From positions 5,642,001 to 5,706,000 of the forward strand of contig NZ_CP013480.3 in assembly GCF_001465545.3 (NCBI RefSeq): a DNA stretch of 64,000 nt, read 5' to 3'. Origin of the DNA: Pandoraea norimbergensis (GTDB lineage Bacteria; Pseudomonadota; Gammaproteobacteria; Burkholderiales; Burkholderiaceae). The position numbers and the translations under genes are program-made. Below, in pieces: positions 59,536 through 64,000 of this stretch (position 1 is its first letter; each line of letters begins with the position of its first letter). Under the pieces are notes generated by a model. The model saw nothing but the letters and a program-made list of their open reading frames with translations, was not told the DNA's origin and ran no database searches.

Positions 59536-59598
59536 GGCCAGCCGCCGCGCACACCCCGCAGAGGGTGACGCGCCGGCCCCACCTGCAAGGAGGCAGGC

Positions 59599-60876
59599 AT
59601 GCTTTCCACGCAAGACAACGAAACTCTCACCCGAGTGGGACCCGGTACGCCCATGGGCGAACTGTTCCGCCGCTTCTGGCTGCCCGCGCTGCTCTCTGCG
59701 GAGATCGGCGAGCGTGACGGCGCCCCCGTGCGTTTGCGCTTGCTGTGCGAAGACCTCGTCGCGTTCCGCGATACCGAAGGCCGTGTGGGCATTGTGGATG
59801 CCTACTGCGCGCACCGCCGCGCGGGTCTCTTCTTCGGCCGCAACGAAGACTGCGGCTTGCGTTGCGTCTATCACGGCTGGAAGTTCGACGTGAACGGGCA
59901 GTGCGTGGAGATGCCGTCCGAGCCACACGAGAACCCGCAAACGCACAACGTTCGCATCAAGGCGTATCTCACTGCCGAGCGCAATGGGGTGGTGTGGGTG
60001 TACATGGGACCGCGCGAATCGGTGCCCGCGTTGCCGGACTTCGAATGGTCGCGGCTGCCCGAACGTCAACACACGGCGACCAAGCGTCTGCAATCGTGCA
60101 ACTGGGCGCAGGCCGTCGAAGGCGGTATCGATTCGAGCCACATTTCGTTTCTGCACAGCCGCACCGAATCGGCGGCAGGCGCGCCGAGCAATCGCTACCA
60201 CGCAACCGACCGTCACCCGGTCTTCGAAGTGAGCGACGCCGGGCACGGGCTCGTCATCGCGGCACGCCGGCACGCCGAACCCGGCACGTACTACTGGCGA
60301 GTCACGCAATTCCTGCTGCCTTGCTACACGATGATTCCGCCCGTGGGCAACTTTGCCGAATCGAGCCAAGAGCCGTATGACGGTCACGCGTGGGTACCCA
60401 TCGACGACGAAACCACATGGACGTGGTCTTTCAGCGCAAGCCCCGCGCGTGCTTATCGCGACGAGGAGATTGCGTTTCGCGGCGGTCGCGAGGGCTTCTG
60501 GGGACCGGTCGACGAAGGCTATCAACCGTTGCTGCATCGGGACAACGACTACCGCATCGACCGGGCACGCCAGCGCACGTCCAACTTCACCGGCATCGAA
60601 GGTATTCCGAATCAGGATGCCGCCGTGCAGGAAAGCATGGGGCCCATCGTAGACCGGTCGCAGGAGCGTCTAGGGGCATCCGATCGGGGCATCGTGCGCT
60701 TTCGCCGGTTGATGCTGGGTCTCGCACGCGATCTCGCACAAGGGCAGGTGCCCGCCTGCGCGAACGACGGGGCGCGCTACAACGTTCGACCCGTGTCGAT
60801 GCTGCTGCCGCAAGACGTTCCGGTACTCGACGGCGCGGCGGCACTGCTGCGCGGAGCACCGGCGAAGGCGTCATGA
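59599..60876 (+). CDS. Rieske non-haem iron oxygenase (phthalate 4,5-dioxygenase-like), copy 2
   Basis: A 425-residue oxygenase with a strong AAGGAGG ribosome binding site. The Rieske ligands are in DAYCAHRRAG and CGLRCVYHGWKFD; the mononuclear iron site is near GIDSSHISFLHSR at residue 175. LGASDRGIVRFRRLM resembles the matching segment of copy 1 (LGASDRGIAMLRRHF). The shorter C-terminal tail distinguishes it from copy 1. Two oxygenases plus one reductase gene suggest two oxidation or demethylation steps sharing electron supply. Confidence 0.92.
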   Translation: MLSTQDNETLTRVGPGTPMGELFRRFWLPALLSAEIGERDGAPVRLRLLCEDLVAFRDTEGRVGIVDAYCAHRRAGLFFGRNEDCGLRCVYHGWKFDVNGQCVEMPSEPHENPQTHNVRIKAYLTAERNGVVWVYMGPRESVPALPDFEWSRLPERQHTATKRLQSCNWAQAVEGGIDSSHISFLHSRTESAAGAPSNRYHATDRHPVFEVSDAGHGLVIAARRHAEPGTYYWRVTQFLLPCYTMIPPVGNFAESSQEPYDGHAWVPIDDETTWTWSFSASPARAYRDEEIAFRGGREGFWGPVDEGYQPLLHRDNDYRIDRARQRTSNFTGIEGIPNQDAAVQESMGPIVDRSQERLGASDRGIVRFRRLMLGLARDLAQGQVPACANDGARYNVRPVSMLLPQDVPVLDGAAALLRGAPAKAS

Positions 60877-60955
60877 CCGCGCACTGCACAACGCCCTGCT
60901 TTTTCCCTCTCTGTTCCCTCGCAACCCAGTCTCAACCCTGACACCGGAGTTCAGC

Positions 60956-61975
60956 ATGATCATCGATTGCCACGCACACGTAAGCGCACCGACCGAATTG
61001 TGGGCCTACAAGGCCAGTCTGCTGGCGAGCCGCGGCTCGCATGGACGCGGACGCATCAACGTCTCCGACGACGAGATCCGCGCCGCGGCCAATCGTGCGG
61101 AGACGTGGCCGAAGGGTCACCTCGACTACATCCGCGATCACGGCACCGACCTGCAATTGGTCTCGCCGCGTCCGTTCCAACTGATGCAGTCAGAGAAACC
61201 CTCGAAGCTGGTGCATTGGTTCACCGAAGAGTGCAACAACATCATCTATCGCCAGACGCAACTGTTCCCGCAGACCTTCGCCGGCGTGGCGGGGCTGCCG
61301 CAAACGGCCGGCGATCCCATCGAACAGGCGCTGCCCGAGCTGGAACGTTGCATCAACGAACTGGGCTTTGCGGGCTGTCTGCTCAACCCCGATCCGTTTG
61401 AGAACGGTGTCGCCGAAGCGCCGCCGCTGGGTGATCGCTACTGGTATCCGTTGTATGAAAAGTTGTGCGAGCTGGATGTGCCTGCGCACATCCACGGCAC
61501 CGGATCGCGCTCCGAGCGCGTGCCGTACTCGCTGCACTTCATCAACGAAGAGACGATCGCCGTCTTCGGTCTCGTGAACTCAGACGTCTTCAAGGACTTC
61601 CCTAACCTGAAGATCGTGGTGAGCCACGGCGGTGGTGCGGTGCCGTACCAGATCGGCCGCTTCGATGCACCGACGCTGCGCCGCCCGAACGGCCAGCGGT
61701 TTTCGGAGCGTTTGCGCAATCTGTACTTCGACACCGTGCTGTACACCGAAGAGGCGCTGTCGCTGCTGATCAAAACAGTGGGCGTCGATCGCTGTCTGTT
61801 CGGCACGGAATGCCCGGGCGTCGGTTCGGCCGTCAATCCCGCCACCGGCCGCTCGATGGACGACGTGCGCTCGCTCATCGACAAGCTCGACTGGCTGAGT
61901 GCGGACGACCGTCGCAAGATTTATGAAGACAACGCGCGTCACGTCTTCCGTCTGCCCGCCAAGGCCGCGGCATAA
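60956..61975 (+). CDS. Amidohydrolase, LigJ-like 4-oxalomesaconate hydratase candidate
   Basis: A 339-residue TIM-barrel protein, the length of Sphingobium LigJ (about 340). It starts MIIDCHAHVSAPTELW with the HxH metal pair at residues 6-8. AHIHGTGSRSER near residue 180, IVVSHGGGAVPYQ near residue 225 and FGTECPGVG near residue 283 hold the other metal and acid residues. LigJ hydrates the ring-cleavage product 4-oxalomesaconate before RraA/LigK-type aldol cleavage. The gene follows two oxygenases and precedes a reductase, and three RraA genes belong to the same regulon. Other amidohydrolase functions (for example decarboxylation) cannot be excluded. Confidence 0.82.
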   Translation: MIIDCHAHVSAPTELWAYKASLLASRGSHGRGRINVSDDEIRAAANRAETWPKGHLDYIRDHGTDLQLVSPRPFQLMQSEKPSKLVHWFTEECNNIIYRQTQLFPQTFAGVAGLPQTAGDPIEQALPELERCINELGFAGCLLNPDPFENGVAEAPPLGDRYWYPLYEKLCELDVPAHIHGTGSRSERVPYSLHFINEETIAVFGLVNSDVFKDFPNLKIVVSHGGGAVPYQIGRFDAPTLRRPNGQRFSERLRNLYFDTVLYTEEALSLLIKTVGVDRCLFGTECPGVGSAVNPATGRSMDDVRSLIDKLDWLSADDRRKIYEDNARHVFRLPAKAAA

Positions 61976-61993
61976 CCGGCTGCGCACGACGCC

Positions 61994-62986
61994 ATGAACA
62001 TGTCCGACTTCACCGACACGCTGATCGTCAACGTCGTGCGACGCGCGCAGGAGACGGCCGCCGTTGCCGTCTTCGAACTGCGCACACCTGACGACAGTGC
62101 GCTGCCACCGTTCACCGCCGGGGCGCATATCGAGTTGTTCCTGCGCGACGGACTGTCGCGATGCTATTCGCTGCTCAACGATCCGGGAGAACGGCATCGC
62201 TATGTCATCGGCGTGAACCGTGATGCGGCGAGCCGTGGCGGCTCCGCCTTCGTGCACGAGCATCTGCACGAAGGCGCGGCGCTCAGGATCAGTGCACCGC
62301 GCAACCACTTTCCGCTCGACGAGACGGCGGCACACAGCGGGCACACCGTGCTCGTGGCGGGCGGCATCGGCGTCACGCCGTTGTTGTCGATGGCCGCCCG
62401 TCTCGAAGCGATGCAGCGCCCCTGGACGCTGCATTACTGTGCACGCTCCCGGGAGACGGCAGCGTTCGCAGAGCATCTGGAAGGCAGCGCTTTCGCCCAT
62501 GGGTGCGTTGAATGGCACTTCGATCGCGCACCGGGACAAGGCTCGCTTGATCTCGGCCGGCTCATCGATGAAGCGCCTGCGGGCACGCACTTGTACTGCT
62601 GCGGACCGTCACCGATGTTGAAGGCGTTCGAGGCTGAAGTGGCACGCCGCGCAGATTGCCACGGACATGTGGAGTATTTCGCAGGCGCTGGTGCACCTGA
62701 AGTACTTGAAGGTTCCGCTGACCAATACGACGTGGTGCTCGCGAAAAGCGGGAAGATCGTCGTGGTCAAGCCGGGACAAACGATGCTCGATGCGTTGCTC
62801 GACGCCGGCGTGGACGCCCCGTATTCTTGTCGCGAAGGCGTTTGCGGGACGTGCGAAGTCGCAGTACTCGAAGGCACGCCCGAGCATCGTGACCTCGTGT
62901 TGAGTCAGGACGAACGGGCCAGCGGCCGCACCGTCATGATCTGCTGCTCCGGTTGCCGAGGCGACCGGCTGGTGCTCGATCTGTAG
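61994..62986 (+). CDS. PDR/VanB-family oxygenase reductase
   Basis: A 330-residue reductase with FMN-binding, NAD-binding and plant-type [2Fe-2S] domains in order. GAHIELFLRDGLSRCYSLLND near residue 38 binds flavin, shown here only by its core RCYSLLND. LVAGGIGVTPLLSMA near residue 122 and YCCGPSPMLKAFE near residue 200 bind NAD(P)H. CREGVCGTCE near residue 279 and ICCSGCRG near the end provide the ferredoxin cysteines. It passes electrons from NADH to Rieske oxygenases such as VanA or phthalate dioxygenase. It lies 18 bases after the LigJ-like gene. Confidence 0.93.
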   Translation: MNMSDFTDTLIVNVVRRAQETAAVAVFELRTPDDSALPPFTAGAHIELFLRDGLSRCYSLLNDPGERHRYVIGVNRDAASRGGSAFVHEHLHEGAALRISAPRNHFPLDETAAHSGHTVLVAGGIGVTPLLSMAARLEAMQRPWTLHYCARSRETAAFAEHLEGSAFAHGCVEWHFDRAPGQGSLDLGRLIDEAPAGTHLYCCGPSPMLKAFEAEVARRADCHGHVEYFAGAGAPEVLEGSADQYDVVLAKSGKIVVVKPGQTMLDALLDAGVDAPYSCREGVCGTCEVAVLEGTPEHRDLVLSQDERASGRTVMICCSGCRGDRLVLDL

Positions 62987-63037
62987 CAACGCCTATCACT
63001 ATCAATGCGTCCGGCACAGGACGCTGGAGGAGACGAC

Positions 63038-64000
63038 ATGCAAAGCGGTTTCACTCATACCATCGACGGTCGCGGCGAATCGAGCGACGCCTCGTTCGAC
63101 GTCATCAATCCCGGGACTGGCGCGCCGTTCGCCGCGTGTCCCGACGCATCTCGCGATCAACTTGATCGCGCGGTGGCTGCTGCGCGCCGTGCGTTCAGCA
63201 GCTGGCGAGGGACGACCCCGGCCGAGCGCCGCGACATGCTGCGCGGTTTTGCCGAGGCATTGCGTGCGCGCACCAACGAAATCGCCACGCTGCTCACCCG
63301 CGAGCAAGGCAAGCCGTTCGCCCGTGCGCAGGACGAACTGGGTCGCGCATTCGCCAATCTGGAAGGCCTGCTGGCCATCGACCTGAAGCCGGAGTTGTTG
63401 CGCGACAACGAACGCGGTCACGTTGAGTTGCAGTACCACCCGCTCGGTGTGGTCGGTGCGATCACCCCGTGGAATGTGCCCGTGCTGCTTGCGCTGCCGA
63501 AGATCACGCAGTCGCTCTACACGGGCAACACGATCGTGCTCAAGCCGTCGCCGTACACGCCGCTCACGACGCTGCTCATCGGCGAGATCGCGCGCGAGCA
63601 TTTCCCGCCCGGCGTGGTGAACGTCATCGCCGGGGGCAACGATCTGGGCGCATGGATGACCGAACATCCCGGCATCGACAAAATCTCCTTCACCGGGTCG
63701 GTCGCGACCGGCAAGCGGGTCATGGCGAGTGCGGCAAACACGCTCAAGCGCGTGACGTTGGAGCTTGGCGGCAATGATGCGGCCATCGTGCTCGACGACG
63801 TCGATGTGAAGGCACTCGCACCACGCCTGTTCTGGGCATCGTTCGGCAACAGCGGCCAGATATGCATGGCCATCAAACGCCTGTATGTGCACGAGAAGGT
63901 GTACGACGCCATGTGCGACGCGCTCGCGGAGATCGCTCGCCGCGTGAAAGTCGGTGAAGGTTTCGAAGAGGGGGTGCTGATGGGCCCGGTGCAGAACCGC
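63038..64000 (+). CDS. Aldehyde dehydrogenase (partial, runs off right edge)
   Basis: The ATG at 63038 follows GGAGGAGACGAC and the frame is open for 321 codons to the window edge. ITPWNVPVLLALPKI near residue 145 binds NAD, ISFTGSVATGKRVM follows, VTLELGGNDAAIVL carries the catalytic Glu near residue 245, and FGNSGQICMAIKR carries the catalytic Cys near residue 279. The substrate is probably an aldehyde of the aromatic pathway or a side product such as formaldehyde or semialdehyde. It differs from the AcoD-like aldehyde dehydrogenase at 39.6 kb in the sequence around both catalytic residues. Confidence 0.9.
   Translation, partial: MQSGFTHTIDGRGESSDASFDVINPGTGAPFAACPDASRDQLDRAVAAARRAFSSWRGTTPAERRDMLRGFAEALRARTNEIATLLTREQGKPFARAQDELGRAFANLEGLLAIDLKPELLRDNERGHVELQYHPLGVVGAITPWNVPVLLALPKITQSLYTGNTIVLKPSPYTPLTTLLIGEIAREHFPPGVVNVIAGGNDLGAWMTEHPGIDKISFTGSVATGKRVMASAANTLKRVTLELGGNDAAIVLDDVDVKALAPRLFWASFGNSGQICMAIKRLYVHEKVYDAMCDALAEIARRVKVGEGFEEGVLMGPVQNR

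Overview
The window is a GC-rich (about 63%) chromosomal segment of a Gram-negative betaproteobacterium. Gene content and style (AlgI/AlgJ-type acylation genes, gram-negative type-4 porin, PDR/VanB-type reductase, RraA and LigB families, short ATGA/TGATG overlaps) suggest the Burkholderiaceae, most likely Pandoraea or a close relative. This placement is inferred from protein style, not from a marker gene. No prophage, insertion sequence, CRISPR array or rRNA was seen. Two tRNA genes sit near 37.2 kb.

Region 1 (1-14.5 kb) is a Wzx/Wzy-type exopolysaccharide locus. It holds a WecG/TagA-type glycosyltransferase running off the left edge, a GMC oxidoreductase, an SDR epimerase, a flippase, a GH44-type glycosidase, an O-antigen-polymerase-like protein, a Wza-type export lipoprotein, a Wzc/GumC-type co-polymerase with a degenerate kinase domain, a DUF6492-like protein, an acyltransferase-3 protein and a DUF4434-type lipoprotein.

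Region 2 (14.5-28.8 kb) is one co-directional ten-gene minus-strand block and is the most striking system here. It runs wecB (UDP-ManNAc supply), a BcsB-like periplasmic protein, nfrB (processive GT2 synthase with a C-terminal MshEN-like c-di-GMP module), nfrA (TPR/outer-membrane porin), two AlgJ/AlgX-like SGNH proteins, an MBOAT acyltransferase, a carrier protein, a DltA-like amino-acid-adenylating enzyme and an AlgF-like protein. It looks like an Nfr-type secreted polysaccharide pathway carrying a hybrid Dlt/Alg decoration machine, predicted to add an aminoacyl group to a ManNAc-type glycan.

Region 3 (29-42.5 kb) is a mixed accessory segment: a dedicated ExbD-TonB-receptor-ExbB uptake operon, a secreted phospholipase-D/PhoD pair, tRNA-Glu and tRNA-Ala (the latter with an unusual first acceptor pair), and a sigma-54 activator divergent from an aldehyde dehydrogenase and an iron-type alcohol dehydrogenase.

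Region 4 (42.5-64 kb) starts with a large orphan protein of possible effector/toxin type. It continues with what looks like one GntR-controlled catabolic regulon: an exported flavin amine oxidase with a c-type cytochrome and an exported RidA protein, a porin, an MFS transporter, two LigB-type dioxygenases, three RraA-type aldolases, two Rieske oxygenases, a LigJ-like hydratase, a VanB-type reductase, an aldehyde dehydrogenase cut by the right edge, and a CobW-type metallochaperone. Near-identical palindromes with the consensus ACACGCATACAGTATGCG occur in the promoter regions, in several cases replacing the -10 element. The FCD-type GntR protein at 54.8-55.6 kb is the obvious candidate repressor. 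The pathway drawn by the genes is aromatic demethylation/hydroxylation, then extradiol cleavage, then hydration of an oxalomesaconate-like product, then aldol cleavage to central metabolites; the actual substrate is unknown.
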